Positions 16,390 to 25,542 of a stretch of 55,448 nt of DNA are shown piece after piece. The notes beneath the pieces are model-generated. The model was not told where the DNA came from. It did no database searches and was given only the letters and a program-made list of their open reading frames with translations. The stretch's first letter is position 1; each line of letters opens with the position of its first letter. The DNA comes from Maricaulis sp. (GTDB lineage Bacteria > Pseudomonadota > Alphaproteobacteria > Caulobacterales > Maricaulaceae): contig NZ_JASBRW010000013.1 in assembly GCF_030149235.1 (NCBI RefSeq), positions 1 to 55,448 of the forward strand. The letters run 5' to 3'. The translations under genes were made by a program, and so were the position numbers.

Positions 16390-17019
16390 ATGAAATTCTA
16401 TGATTGCCTGACCGCCCCAAGCCCGCGGCGTGTCCGCATGTTCCTGGCTGAGAAGGGGATTGAGATCGAAACCGTGCAGATTGACCTGCGCAATAAGGAA
16501 CAGCTCTCGGAGGCCTTCCTCGCCATCAATCCGCGCGGCACCGTGCCGGCGCTGGCGCTCGATGACGGCACGGTGTTGTGCGACGGCGCCTCGATCATGC
16601 GCTATCTGGAGGAAATCTATCCCGAGCCGCCCATGCTGGGTGCGACTGCCGTTGAAAAAGCGCTTGTGGCTGAGTGGACCGCCCGGGTCGAGTTCGAGGG
16701 CTTCATGGCGACCGCGGAGGCCTTCCGGAATTCCTCCAAGGCCTTCAAGGACGCCGCCCTGACCGGCCCGGTCGCGCATGCGCAAATTCCCGAGCTGGCC
16801 GAACGCGGCCGCAAACGCGTGGCAGACTGTTTCGCGGTGCTGGATGAACGCCTGCAGAAGAGCGCTTTCCTTGCCGGCGATAACTTCACCGCCGCCGATA
16901 TCGCAGCCTTCGTCTTTGTCGAGTTCTCGGCCTGGATCAAGCTGGTCCCCGAGGACAGCCAGACCGCGCTGAAAGCCTGGCGCGACGCGGTTGCGGCGCG
17001 CCCGAGCGCGGCGGTCTAG
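16390..17019 (+). CDS. Glutathione S-transferase
   Basis: 209 residues. Thioredoxin-like N-terminal domain (SPRRVRMFLAEKGIEIE, NPRGTVPALALDDGTVLCD with cis-Pro, and GASIMRYLEEIYPEP) and an all-helical C-terminal domain with FLAGDNFTAADIAAFVF. The phrase APSPRRVRMF is common in alphaproteobacterial beta-like GSTs. GAGG lies five bases before the ATG. It is coupled to the upstream amidase (seven-base gap), but a functional link is not evident. Confidence 0.9.
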   Translation: MKFYDCLTAPSPRRVRMFLAEKGIEIETVQIDLRNKEQLSEAFLAINPRGTVPALALDDGTVLCDGASIMRYLEEIYPEPPMLGATAVEKALVAEWTARVEFEGFMATAEAFRNSSKAFKDAALTGPVAHAQIPELAERGRKRVADCFAVLDERLQKSAFLAGDNFTAADIAAFVFVEFSAWIKLVPEDSQTALKAWRDAVAARPSAAV

Positions 17020-17027
17020 CCGTCCAT

Positions 17028-17960
17028 CTAGCGCGGGCCCGGCGGGTAGACGCGCTCGCCCTTGAGCTTGAGCTCGAACAGGTCGGGCCGGGAATAATGT
17101 CCGGCCGGGTCACAGGCGGCCTTGGCCTTGCGTACCTCGTTGAGGTCGGCCTGGGCCATGAGGATGGTCTCCCCCTCGACCGGCCCGGCGATGATTTCAC
17201 CACGCGGGTCGATGATCGCGCTCTGGCCGGTGTGTTCAAAAGCGCTGAGCGGGCGGAAACGTTCCGGCACATGCTCGGTCAGGCGCAGTCCGGCCGGGGC
17301 GATGACATAGGCTCCGGCCTGGCTGGCGAAGGCCCGGGACAGCAAGAGCTGGCGGGACCAGACCGGTTCGCTGGGGGCGGTTTCCGGCTCGCGGCCCGGC
17401 CAGGCGGCGACATGGATCTGGGTGCCCTGACAAATCAGGGAGAAGCCGGGCAGCATGATATTGTGCTCCCAGCAATTCAGGCCGGACAGCCGGCCGTAGT
17501 CCCGCGCATAGACCTTCAGGCCTTCCGCATCGCCATCGCTCCAGACCGAGCGTTCGTGATGGGTCGGCTTGATCTTGCGATGCCGGCCAAGGATTTCGCC
17601 CTCGCGCGAGATGAAGACCAGCGAGGCATAGACGCTGCCCTCGGTGGCCGGATCGAGCTCGGCAATGCCGATGACCACATCGGTTCCAGCCTGTTTGGCC
17701 ACTCGGGCAATCTGGGCCAGTTCCGGTCCGTCGAGCCGGACGGCCTGTTGCAGATAGAGCGCCGAGGCCTCCCACCAGAGATCGCTCAAGGGCGCCTCGA
17801 TGAAGAAGGGATAGCCCGGCAGCCAGGTCTCCCCGAAGGCGGCGATATCGGCGCCCTGCTTGCCCGCTTCCGCAATCCAGTGGCACGCCTTTTCGGTCGA
17901 GGCGGCCTTGTCGAAGAAGACCGGTGCGGCCTGGATGGCCGCGAGATTGATCAGGCTCAC
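17028..17960 (-). CDS. Nitrilase-type carbon-nitrogen hydrolase
   Basis: 310 residues with the Glu-Lys-Cys triad: E44 in FGETWLPGYP, K129 in GRHRKIKPTHHER and C163 in SGLNCWEHN. The CWEH context and the KPTHHER loop are typical of true nitrilases (branch 1), which turn organic nitriles into carboxylic acids and ammonia, rather than of amidases or carbamoylases. It is cytoplasmic, with no signal. Its start overlaps the stop of the upstream S9 peptidase (ATGA at 17957-17960), so the two are co-translated. It is convergent with the GST at 16390-17019. Confidence 0.9.
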   Translation of the reverse strand: MSLINLAAIQAAPVFFDKAASTEKACHWIAEAGKQGADIAAFGETWLPGYPFFIEAPLSDLWWEASALYLQQAVRLDGPELAQIARVAKQAGTDVVIGIAELDPATEGSVYASLVFISREGEILGRHRKIKPTHHERSVWSDGDAEGLKVYARDYGRLSGLNCWEHNIMLPGFSLICQGTQIHVAAWPGREPETAPSEPVWSRQLLLSRAFASQAGAYVIAPAGLRLTEHVPERFRPLSAFEHTGQSAIIDPRGEIIAGPVEGETILMAQADLNEVRKAKAACDPAGHYSRPDLFELKLKGERVYPPGPR

Positions 17961-19996
17961 TCTTCCTCCTCCGCAGCGGCCGGGTCATGGCGTTCAAACC
18001 AGCGCAGGATTTCCGCCACCTTGGCCAGGAGACGGCTGGGGGCGGAGTTGGAGATGGAGTGATAGCTGTCAGGAATGACGACCAGCTCGGTCGGGACACC
18101 GCGCAGCTTCAGGGCCGAATAATACTGCTCGGTCTCGGCGGCCGGGGTGCGTACATCGGCCCCGCCGACCATCATCAGTGTCGGCGTGTCCACCTCGCCA
18201 ACCAGGGAGAGCGGCGAGCGCTGCCAGTAGGCATCGGGGTCTTCCCAGGGCTCGACCCCGAACCAGTAGCGCGAGAAGAATTGCGGCAGGTCGGCATAGA
18301 GGACAAAGCTGGCCCAGTTGATCACCGGCTTGACCACGGCGGCCGCGGCGAAACGGTCGGTCTGGCCGATAATCCAGGCGGTCAGCGTGCCGCCGCCGGA
18401 GCCGCCGGTGACGAAGAGCCGATCCTCATCGATAAAACCGCGTTCGACCATATGATCCACGGCGCCGATCAGGTCGTGATAATCATTTCCCGGATAGGCG
18501 TGGTGGATCTCGTTGGCGAAATCATAACCATAGCTCGTTGAGCCGCGCGGGTTGGTATAAAGGACGACATAGCCCTGCGCTGCCATCAGCTGGAACTCGG
18601 CCGAAAAGACCGGCCCGTAGGCGGAGAAGGGGCCGCCATGGATTTCCAGGATCATCGGATAGGTCTGTTCCGGATCAAAGCCCGGCGGGTATAGCACCCA
18701 GCCCTGGATCTCGAGCCCGTCATGCGGCGAGGCGAAGCGGATTTCCTCGACCTGCGAGACATAGCGGTCGCCCAGCACGTCCTCATTGAGTGAGGTCAGG
18801 GTGGAGAAGCCGCTGTCGGCATTGCCAGCGACAAGTTCTGCCGGCCGGGTTCCGGAGGCCGCGGTATAGGCCATGTCGCCCGTGTCCGCGATGGAGAAGC
18901 TGCCGCCGGTATAGGGACGGCCAAAGGCAGCGCCACCGAGACCGGAGACCCGGCGCTCGACCGCACCATCGAGGCTGACAAAGGCCACATGGGTGCTGCC
19001 GTAATCATCCATCTGGACATAGAGGCCACTGCCGTCGGCGGCCCAGACCGGGGAGCTGACCGAACGGTCGAGCGCGGCGGTCAGGGAGCGCGGCTCCGAC
19101 CCGTCGGCTGCGGCGACGTAAAGCTCGCTATTGTGATAGCCCATCAGCCGGTCGTTATAGCCCAGATAGGCGATCATCTCGCCATCGGGTGAGGGGCGGG
19201 GCGCATTGTCGGGCCCGCGGCGATCGGTCAGGGCGGTGATCTCGCCGCTCTCGATGTCGAGCCTGTAAATCTCATTGTCCGGCGCCAGCGTTCCGTCATT
19301 CTCACGCCGGTCGGTGGAGAAGAGCAGGGCGGTGCCGTCGGCCGACCAGGCGAAGTCCGAGCCGCTGCCATTGCGTTCCTCGGTGACCTGGCGGGCGGTC
19401 CCCTGGGCAATGTCGAGGATGAAGAGCTGTTGCCCGCCGCGCGGCAACATGCCGATACCGTCGATGCGGAAGACCAGGCGGTCCTCGACCCGCGCCGGAG
19501 CGCTCCACTCATTCTCGCCGCGTTCCGGCAGCGCCGCCGGCGGCAGGCCCGGTTCCGGAACGAAACCGGCAAAGGCGAGGAATTTCCCGTCCGGCGACCA
19601 GCTCAGCCCGCCGGCTCCTCCGGTCAGCTCGAAGACCTGTTCATCGCTGGCGCTCGCCGGCGTGTAGATATTGATCGAGGTGACATCATCCTGAGAGCGG
19701 ATATAGGCCAGCCGGTCCGATTGCGGTGACCAGCGCGGCGAAGCCATGGCGGCGCCGCTGTCGTCAATCGCCTGGTGATGCTCGCCGTCGGGCGTAATCA
19801 GCCAGATCGCTGAGCGTGTGCTGTCGGTCGCGATGTCATTGCTGGCCCGCAGATAGGCGATCTTGGAGCCATCCGGGGCGAATTGCGGCTGCGAGGCCGC
19901 TTCCAGACTGAACACATCGAGCGGCTCGAGGGCGGAGTCCTGGGCCCAGGCGGGCAGCGGGGCGAGGAAAAGCAGGCAGGCAAGGCTACGCAGCAT
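17957..19996 (-). CDS. Exported S9 family prolyl oligopeptidase-like peptidase
   Basis: 679 residues from MLRSLACLL with a signal peptide (LLFLAPLPAWA, then QDSALEP). Residues about 25-400 form WD40/TolB-like beta-propeller repeats (PQFAPDGSKIAYLRA, LSWSPDGKFLAF, FAWSADGTALLFSTD). The C-terminal alpha/beta hydrolase domain has Ser in VTGGSGGGTLT, Asp in GGADVRTP and His in DSYHSIS. This is the acylaminoacyl-peptidase/DPP-like branch, acting on peptides in the periplasm. The start at 19996 gives a good signal peptide; the frame is open upstream to 20104 without one. It overlaps the nitrilase gene by four bases. Confidence 0.92.
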   Translation of the reverse strand: MLRSLACLLFLAPLPAWAQDSALEPLDVFSLEAASQPQFAPDGSKIAYLRASNDIATDSTRSAIWLITPDGEHHQAIDDSGAAMASPRWSPQSDRLAYIRSQDDVTSINIYTPASASDEQVFELTGGAGGLSWSPDGKFLAFAGFVPEPGLPPAALPERGENEWSAPARVEDRLVFRIDGIGMLPRGGQQLFILDIAQGTARQVTEERNGSGSDFAWSADGTALLFSTDRRENDGTLAPDNEIYRLDIESGEITALTDRRGPDNAPRPSPDGEMIAYLGYNDRLMGYHNSELYVAAADGSEPRSLTAALDRSVSSPVWAADGSGLYVQMDDYGSTHVAFVSLDGAVERRVSGLGGAAFGRPYTGGSFSIADTGDMAYTAASGTRPAELVAGNADSGFSTLTSLNEDVLGDRYVSQVEEIRFASPHDGLEIQGWVLYPPGFDPEQTYPMILEIHGGPFSAYGPVFSAEFQLMAAQGYVVLYTNPRGSTSYGYDFANEIHHAYPGNDYHDLIGAVDHMVERGFIDEDRLFVTGGSGGGTLTAWIIGQTDRFAAAAVVKPVINWASFVLYADLPQFFSRYWFGVEPWEDPDAYWQRSPLSLVGEVDTPTLMMVGGADVRTPAAETEQYYSALKLRGVPTELVVIPDSYHSISNSAPSRLLAKVAEILRWFERHDPAAAEEEE

Positions 19997-20097
19997 GACG
20001 GTCAATCTCCGGAAAGCGGGATGAGTACTGAACCCGGTTTTCGCCTCCGGGCCAATCATAGAACTGTGATTTCGCGACCACCCGGCAATGGGCGGGC

Positions 20098-20132
20098 AAA
20101 ACAAAAGGCCGGAGCGGGACGCTCCGGCCTTT
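20098..20132 (-). terminator. Terminator after the TonB-dependent receptor gene
   Basis: AAAGGCCGGAGC and GCTCCGGCCTTT form a 12-bp stem; on the minus strand it is followed by a T-rich tract (TTTTGTTTTG). It lies 26 bases after the receptor stop codon. Confidence 0.85.
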
Positions 20133-20157
20133 CATCATGTCTGGACTAAATCGCCGC

Positions 20158-22497
20158 TTAGCGGGAAATGGTCAGCTCGAAACCGACAGTGCGGCCCGGC
20201 TTCAGCGGGGACAGCGTACCCACAGCCGGGTAAGCGCCGAACGGTTGGTCGACGCCGTCATTCAGGCCGGCAAGGCCGAACAGCGGAGCGACATTGCCGC
20301 CGAACGGCAGCTGGGTGTCGCCACCCGCCTGGACTTCGTCGAGCAGATTACGGCCGAAGATCGAGACTTCGAGGCCATCAACCGGCGTGTACCAGGTCAG
20401 GTTTGCGTCGAGCATGCCCGCTTCCTGGATCCAGCCGAAATTGCTGTCCGTGTAAGCGACGCGATCACGGTACTGGTAGTTCACCCGCGAGGAGATCGAA
20501 CCGTTATCACCCAGATCGAGATCGTGGATGAAGCCGATACCCCAGGTGCTTTCCGGTACGCGCGGCAGGGCCAGGGCGAGATCATCGCCATCGACCAGAC
20601 CACCCGGATCTGCGGAGATGTTGAAGCGAACCGCGTCATATTCGGCGTCGATCAGGCCGAGATTGGCCATGATCAGGAAGTTCTCGGTGATCGCATAGCG
20701 ACCCTCGAACTCGAGACCGGTGATGGTGGCGTCAGCCGTGTTCAGGATGGTCTGCACCACGCCTGCGGTCGGGTCAGAGGCGTTCACCTCACGCTGCATG
20801 TCTTCGACTTCGGTCATGTAGGCACCGAGCGAGAACTGGCCGCGGCCATCCTCGGTCTGGTGACGCAGGCCGATTTCATAGCTGTCGACCGTTTCCTCAT
20901 CGAAGGCGATCTGACCGCCATTCGCGGCCACGATAGCCTCGAACGGAGCCGGCGCCGTGATGCGGAAGTTGTAACCACCGGAGCGGAAGCCGCGGGTGTA
21001 GTTGCCGTAGATATTGGTGTTCTCAGACGGGAAGTACTGGAAACCAACCTTCGGGGTCACATTGGTCCACTCATCGCTGTCGGTGAAGCCGTTATTCTCA
21101 CCCGGAACGAAGGGATTCGTGCCGGAGGTCGGGCAGGTGCCGTCGACAACCGAGCAGGCCGGGCGCGGACGGACATAGGTAATGCCTGCTTCTTTCTCCT
21201 CGCGCGAATAGCGCAGGCCGAAGCTACCGATGAAGTTCGGAGTGAAGGAATAGTCCACCTGACCGAAGACGCCGAAGACCGTGTGGTCCTGCTGGCCGCC
21301 ACCAAAGAAGCCGGCCGCCGAAACCGTCGGAAGGTCACGCGTTTCGGTGTAGCGGATTTCCTGGTCGAAATAGTAGACGCCCGTGGTCAGATCCAGATTG
21401 CCGAACGTACCGGCATAGCGCAGCTCGTTGGAGAACTGCTCCTGCACAGTTTCCGAACCGGAGTGGAAGAAGAAGCCCGGCGTGGAGTCGATATCGCCGT
21501 AGGAGCTGCCTTCGCTGTCGCGGTAACCCACGATATTGGTGATCGTGCCGTCACCCCAGCTGACATCGAGATCGGCACGCAGCGAGGCGAGCCAGGCTTC
21601 GCTTTCGTAGAAGCCGCGCTCATCGATCGAGATGTCGAACGTATCACGCTCGAACAGGCCGCGGTTCTGGGTTGACGGGCCGTCGCCCTCACCGGTGGAG
21701 CGCTCGAGCTTGCCGAGGATGGTCAGGTTGTCGGACGGGAACCATTCCAGTGAGCCACGGATGATGGTGGCTTCGTTGGCGCCATGGTCGGAGCCGTCAT
21801 AGAGATTGGTGAAATAGCCGTCATCGTCATTGCGATAGGCGCCGAGGCGGCCATTGAGGACACCTTCGACGATCGGGCCGGACACATAACCCTGGAAAGT
21901 GCGCGCCCAGCTGCCGCGATCATCATCGATCGGGCCTTCCATGCCGACACGGCCGGCCCAGGTCAGCTCGTCGGTCGGCGAACCGGTGTTGATGACGATG
22001 GCGCCACCGGTCGTGTTGCGACCGAACAGCAGGCCTTGCGGGCCACGCAGGACTTCGATCGAGTCGAGGTCGAACATGTCGAAGACAAGCCCGCCATTAT
22101 AACCCATGTAGACGCCGTCGATGAAGACGCCGACCGTCGGGTCGATGGACGGGATGGACGAGTTCACACCGAGGCCGCGGATCGCGAAGTTGGCGGTACC
22201 GCGCGAGGTGGCGATATCGTCCAGCGTCACGTTCGGCATGGTGTAGCTGAGGCTCTCCAGGTCGCGCATGTTGAGCGCGTCGAGGCTGGCAGAGTTGAAA
22301 GCGGTGATGGAGATCGGAACGTCCTGGACGTTTTCCGCATCCTGACGCTTGGTCGCGGTGACCTGGATGACGTCCATGATGGCGCTGACGCTGGAGCGGC
22401 GATCATCTTCGCTGTCGTCCTGCGCCAGGGCGCCGGTGGAGCAGATGGCGATCGCGCTCGCGCTGGCGAGCATAGTCTTGGCGAAATCAAATTTCAT
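20158..22497 (-). CDS. TonB-dependent outer membrane receptor
   Basis: 779 residues with a signal peptide (MKFDFAKTMLASASAIAICSTGALA, cleaved before QDDSEDD). The plug domain follows (IMDVIQVTATKRQDAENVQDVP, FAIRGLGVNSS, IEVLRGPQGLLFGRNTTGGAI), then a long beta-barrel rich in aromatic residues, ending PGRTVGFELTISR with a C-terminal aromatic-containing strand. The form with VTATKR and RGPQGLLFGRNT is the class common in Caulobacterales and Sphingomonadales for nutrients other than iron, such as carbohydrates or aromatic compounds. The substrate is not evident. GGGGAG stands six bases before the ATG, and a terminator follows the gene. Confidence 0.93.
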   Translation of the reverse strand: MKFDFAKTMLASASAIAICSTGALAQDDSEDDRRSSVSAIMDVIQVTATKRQDAENVQDVPISITAFNSASLDALNMRDLESLSYTMPNVTLDDIATSRGTANFAIRGLGVNSSIPSIDPTVGVFIDGVYMGYNGGLVFDMFDLDSIEVLRGPQGLLFGRNTTGGAIVINTGSPTDELTWAGRVGMEGPIDDDRGSWARTFQGYVSGPIVEGVLNGRLGAYRNDDDGYFTNLYDGSDHGANEATIIRGSLEWFPSDNLTILGKLERSTGEGDGPSTQNRGLFERDTFDISIDERGFYESEAWLASLRADLDVSWGDGTITNIVGYRDSEGSSYGDIDSTPGFFFHSGSETVQEQFSNELRYAGTFGNLDLTTGVYYFDQEIRYTETRDLPTVSAAGFFGGGQQDHTVFGVFGQVDYSFTPNFIGSFGLRYSREEKEAGITYVRPRPACSVVDGTCPTSGTNPFVPGENNGFTDSDEWTNVTPKVGFQYFPSENTNIYGNYTRGFRSGGYNFRITAPAPFEAIVAANGGQIAFDEETVDSYEIGLRHQTEDGRGQFSLGAYMTEVEDMQREVNASDPTAGVVQTILNTADATITGLEFEGRYAITENFLIMANLGLIDAEYDAVRFNISADPGGLVDGDDLALALPRVPESTWGIGFIHDLDLGDNGSISSRVNYQYRDRVAYTDSNFGWIQEAGMLDANLTWYTPVDGLEVSIFGRNLLDEVQAGGDTQLPFGGNVAPLFGLAGLNDGVDQPFGAYPAVGTLSPLKPGRTVGFELTISR

Positions 22498-23064
22498 TTG
22501 GTTCTCCCCTGATTTCACTGTGTTTGAACTACCCTGGCTGCTGTCCGGTTGTTCTGGTTATCCCGGGGCCCGTCGCAGCCATGCTGTGGGGCTATGGCGA
22601 TGCATTGGTTCACTTAGGAGTGTTCAACGCTGCCGCAAATCATGACGCGTTCTGTCAGCGATTATTCCCTGTAACGCTCGACGACTAACGACTGAATTGG
22701 GCTTACCCTCCCTCGCAAGACCTAGTTTGGCCTGACCGTTCGTCTAGCGGAGGTTCACGGAAATTAGCCGAATCCGCGAAATACCGCCGTAGTCCGAGCT
22801 TAGACCCGCTTCGCAGCGCAGGTAAATCCCTGTACTGGCAGGGAATCGCGCGTCGCTGTCACATTTCTATCAAAGTGATGCAAAGACAACGCACTCAAAA
22901 CCGGCCCTAACCCGTTGCAGACAGGAGAATACCTACTGGAAGTGGCTAACTTTTAATGGTAATTCCGTTATCCACGTCGCTTCTGAGGCGCCATCGGCTA
23001 GGCTGTAGAAAGCTTGACGCCGAATCGGTGTCCAATCGCACTATTCGACCGAATGAGAGGGGTC
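22498..23064. other. Intergenic region between divergent genes
   Basis: This 567-base stretch separates the TonB receptor and the BON/OmpA-like gene, so it holds both promoters. I see no convincing coding frame. A small perfect hairpin TCCCTG-TACTGG-CAGGGA lies near 22827-22844 and the part around 22940-22975 is AT-rich. No clear operator or riboswitch was recognised. A long 5' leader for the receptor mRNA is possible. Confidence 0.5.
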
Positions 23065-24099
23065 ATGACCGATCGAGTCCGCCGACTTTATATGATCGCC
23101 GCAGCGGTCTGGATCGCTTTTGCCGCCCTCGTTATCAGCTTTGGCCCGTTCTCCGCCAAGTCTATCGAGAACCGTCTGGAGCGTAACGCTGAAATGGCGT
23201 TGCAGGACCGCGGACTGGATTGGGCCCATGTCGAGATGCGGGGCCAGCGCGCCGTGCTGACCGGTGCCGCGCCCAGTGATGACGCCCGTGCCGATGCCAT
23301 GGCGGTGGCCCTGGCCTCGACCTGGTCAGGCGGCATTGTTGCCGGTGGCACGACCGGCGTGGTCGATGACATGACCAATGCGCGCCTCGAGCGCAGCTTT
23401 GCCTTCCGGGCCGATATGGCCGTGCGGGGGCGGGTGCTGATCCGCGGCGATGCGACGGATGCCTCCGCTCGCGACGGCATTGCCCGTTACGCCGCCTCCA
23501 GCTTTGCCAGCGGCGCCGACACCGATCTGACCCTGGTTCCCGGTGGCGGCCAGTCGGCGGAATGGGAAGAGGCGGCCAAGCGCCTGCTCGGCCAGCTCGC
23601 CCGGCTCGAGCGCGGTTCGATCTACCTGGAAGGCCAGCAGGCCGCCCTTGTCGGCGAGGCCGGTAATCCGCAGGTCGCCGCGACCGCTGTGGCGGCCCTG
23701 GCCAATCTGCCGGAACCCTATCGCGCCGCCAGTGTGATTACGCCGTCCGGCGCGCCTGCTGAGGCCCACGTGCCCGATGAAGCCGCCTGCCGCGCGGTGG
23801 TCCGCGCCGCCCACGGGTCCGACGCGCTGCGTTTTGACCGCGAAGCGGCGACGCCGAGCCCGCTGACCGATGTGGCGCTGCGCCGCGTGGCGCGCATGTT
23901 CGCGGCCTGCCCGGAGACAATGCGCCTGGTGATCGGGATCGCGGTTGCCGAGGGCGGCGATGCGCTGGCGGCCGACCGGCTTGAGGCCGTACGCACCCGC
24001 ATGATTGAAAACGGTGTCAGCGAAGCGCGGCTGGCGCTGGCTCCGGCAAGCAATGCCGCGCGTATGATGACGTTTGAAATTGAAGCGATTGAGGGCTGA
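23065..24099 (+). CDS. Membrane-anchored protein with BON-like and OmpA-like regions
   Basis: 344 residues. One membrane segment near the N-terminus (MIAAAVWIAFAALVISF) is followed by BON-like repeats (ALQDRGLDWAHVEMRGQ then AVLTGAAPS, and AALVGEAGN), which bind lipid or peptidoglycan-associated surfaces. The C-terminal 100 residues (LRFDREAATPSPL, ARMFAACPETMRLVIGIAV, ADRLEAVRTRMIENGVSEARL) follow the pattern of OmpA-like peptidoglycan-binding domains, although the usual Asp/Arg ligands are weak. ATG 23065 has GAGAGGGG upstream. The next gene begins four bases after the stop, so the pair is an operon, probably for envelope organisation. Confidence 0.75.
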   Translation: MTDRVRRLYMIAAAVWIAFAALVISFGPFSAKSIENRLERNAEMALQDRGLDWAHVEMRGQRAVLTGAAPSDDARADAMAVALASTWSGGIVAGGTTGVVDDMTNARLERSFAFRADMAVRGRVLIRGDATDASARDGIARYAASSFASGADTDLTLVPGGGQSAEWEEAAKRLLGQLARLERGSIYLEGQQAALVGEAGNPQVAATAVAALANLPEPYRAASVITPSGAPAEAHVPDEAACRAVVRAAHGSDALRFDREAATPSPLTDVALRRVARMFAACPETMRLVIGIAVAEGGDALAADRLEAVRTRMIENGVSEARLALAPASNAARMMTFEIEAIEG

Positions 24100-24102
24100 T
24101 CG

Positions 24103-24684
24103 ATGTTCTACCTGATTTGGCAGATGGGCTTTGTGCTTCTCATCTCTTTTGCGCTGGGGCTGTTCTTCGGCCGGCAGATCTGGTCTGGCGATGCCCGCAG
24201 TGCGGAAGCGGATCAGGCCCTCGCGGATGCGGCCCGGTTGCGCCAGGAAAACGAGAACCTGGCCCGTCGTCTCGGTGAGGCCGAAGCGCGCGCCGAGCCA
24301 CCACAGGCCGAAGCGGAAGAGAGCATCAAGACCGGCGCCGCAGCCATGCCGGCGGCTGAGACCAAGCCCAAGGCCAAGCCGGCTGCCAAGAAAGCCGCAG
24401 CCAAGGCGGCGAAGCCTGTGGGAAAGCCTGTTGATAAGTCTGTCGAAAAGTCTGTGGACAAGCCTGTGGAAAAATCACCGGCGGCCGCCGTCCAGGATGA
24501 CTTGACCCGGATCAAGGGGCTCGGCCCCAAGGCTGCTGCTGCCCTGGCGGACGGTGGCGTCACGCGCTTTGCCCAGATCGCCGCCTGGAGCGATGCCGAC
24601 ATCGCCAGCTGGGACGAGAAAATCAATGGCCGCGGCCGCATCACCCGCGATGACTGGGTCGGCCAGGCCAAAACCCTCGCCTGA
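24103..24684 (+). CDS. Membrane-anchored helix-hairpin-helix domain protein
   Basis: 193 residues: one N-terminal membrane helix (4-23), a coiled-coil segment (about 31-70), a Lys/Ala/Pro-rich linker with short repeats (KPVDKSVEKSVDKPVEKS), and a C-terminal helix-hairpin-helix-like domain (DDLTRIKGLGPKAAAALADG, then GVTRFAQIAAWSDADI). The last domain is the type fused to ribosomal L21 and NADH dehydrogenase E-like proteins in alphaproteobacteria. The N-terminal helix orientation puts the rest in the cytoplasm or periplasm; this cannot be decided. It is co-transcribed with the BON/OmpA-like gene (three-base gap). The linker repeat units are near-identical at DNA level and may vary in number. 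Confidence 0.75.
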   Translation: MFYLIWQMGFVLLISFALGLFFGRQIWSGDARSAEADQALADAARLRQENENLARRLGEAEARAEPPQAEAEESIKTGAAAMPAAETKPKAKPAAKKAAAKAAKPVGKPVDKSVEKSVDKPVEKSPAAAVQDDLTRIKGLGPKAAAALADGGVTRFAQIAAWSDADIASWDEKINGRGRITRDDWVGQAKTLA

Positions 24685-24690
24685 TCCGTA

Positions 24691-25059
24691 ATGGACCGCG
24701 ACACCTTCCAGGCCTTTTGCGCAGATCTCCCGGCGACCAGCCATGTCGTGCAGTGGGGCCATAGCGATGTCTGGTAGGTCGGCGGCAAGGTATTTGTCGT
24801 GGCCGGTTTCACCGGCGATGAGCCGCCGCGCTTCTCCTTCAAGGTCTCCGACATCTCCTTTGAGATCCTGCAGGAGCAACCCGGCCTGCGCCCGGCGCCC
24901 TATCTGGCGTCACGCGGCATGACCTGGATCCAGCACTATGATGCCCCCGGCCTCGATGACGAGGCGTTGCGCGATTATATCCGCGAAAGCCATCGCATTG
25001 TCGCGTCCGGACTGACGAAGAAACGGCAGCGCGAGCTGGGGCTGTTGGCGGAGGGTTAG
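24691..25059 (+). pseudogene. MmcQ/YjbR family gene interrupted by an in-frame amber codon
   Basis: Translation from ATG 24691 gives 28 residues (including LPATSHVVQWGHSDVW) and then TAG at 24775-24777, after which the same frame continues with VGGKVFVVAGFTGDEPPRFS to the stop at 25057-25059. The whole, 122 codons, matches the YjbR/MmcQ fold, a small double-stranded-DNA-binding-like domain of unknown role. The family normally has Lys at this position (WKVGGKVF), so a single A-to-T change (AAG to TAG) explains it. An internal ATG or GTG start cannot restore the missing helix. It could be a sequencing error, a recent mutation or a suppressed codon. Confidence 0.8.
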
Positions 25060-25529
25060 TACACCACCCGCGCCAGCACATCGCGCGCATCATAGGCATC
25101 CGGCCCATCTGCGGGCTCACCCGAGCGCACCAGGATTTCCAGCGTCACCCGTTTCTCACCGGCGGACTGGTCGATGCGGATGCCTAGCCCAACCGATGAT
25201 CCGGAATAACCCCGATTACCGACCGTCTGGCTCACCGAACCGCCAAGACGGACCGGGTTGCGGTCATTGCCGTCGCGCAGGCGGGCCACGACCAGGAACC
25301 AGTCTCCGCCCTGTTCCAGCGTCAGCTCGGCCGCGCGGCGCAGGGCGAGGTCTTCTGCCTCGGTAAAGTCGACATCGGAGCCGGCATCGAAATGCACGCG
25401 GAAGCGGTCGCTTTCGATCTGCTGCTCCGAGAAACCGCGATCGCTATCGCCGGACGGGCCGTAAACCGTCGGCGCGCTGGCGCAGGCGGCCAGGCTCAGC
25501 ATCAGCGCGAGGGGCAGGAGAATACGCAT
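25056..25529 (-). CDS. CC0125/CC1285-type lipoprotein
   Basis: 157 residues. The signal peptide ends in the lipobox LAAC (C16), so it is a lipoprotein, probably in the outer membrane. The segment APTVYGPSGDSDRGFSEQQI is the opening of the alphaproteobacterial CC0125/CC1285 lipoprotein family, followed by DRFRVHF and DLALRRAAELTLEQGGDWF. The function is unknown. The 3' end overlaps the YjbR-like gene by four bases on the opposite strand. The 5' leader includes four CCCAGC hexamers (25543-25566). Confidence 0.85.
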   Translation of the reverse strand: MRILLPLALMLSLAACASAPTVYGPSGDSDRGFSEQQIESDRFRVHFDAGSDVDFTEAEDLALRRAAELTLEQGGDWFLVVARLRDGNDRNPVRLGGSVSQTVGNRGYSGSSVGLGIRIDQSAGEKRVTLEILVRSGEPADGPDAYDARDVLARVVY

Positions 25530-25542
25530 GGGAACATCCTTC

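Noticed and set aside
20137..21675. Open frame opposite the TonB-dependent receptor
   Set aside because: Antisense shadow of the receptor; composition atypical (many Asp, Val, Gly, Arg) and no motif.
22827..22844. Hairpin TCCCTG-TACTGG-CAGGGA as a terminator or riboswitch
   Set aside because: No T run follows and no conserved riboswitch core is seen around it.
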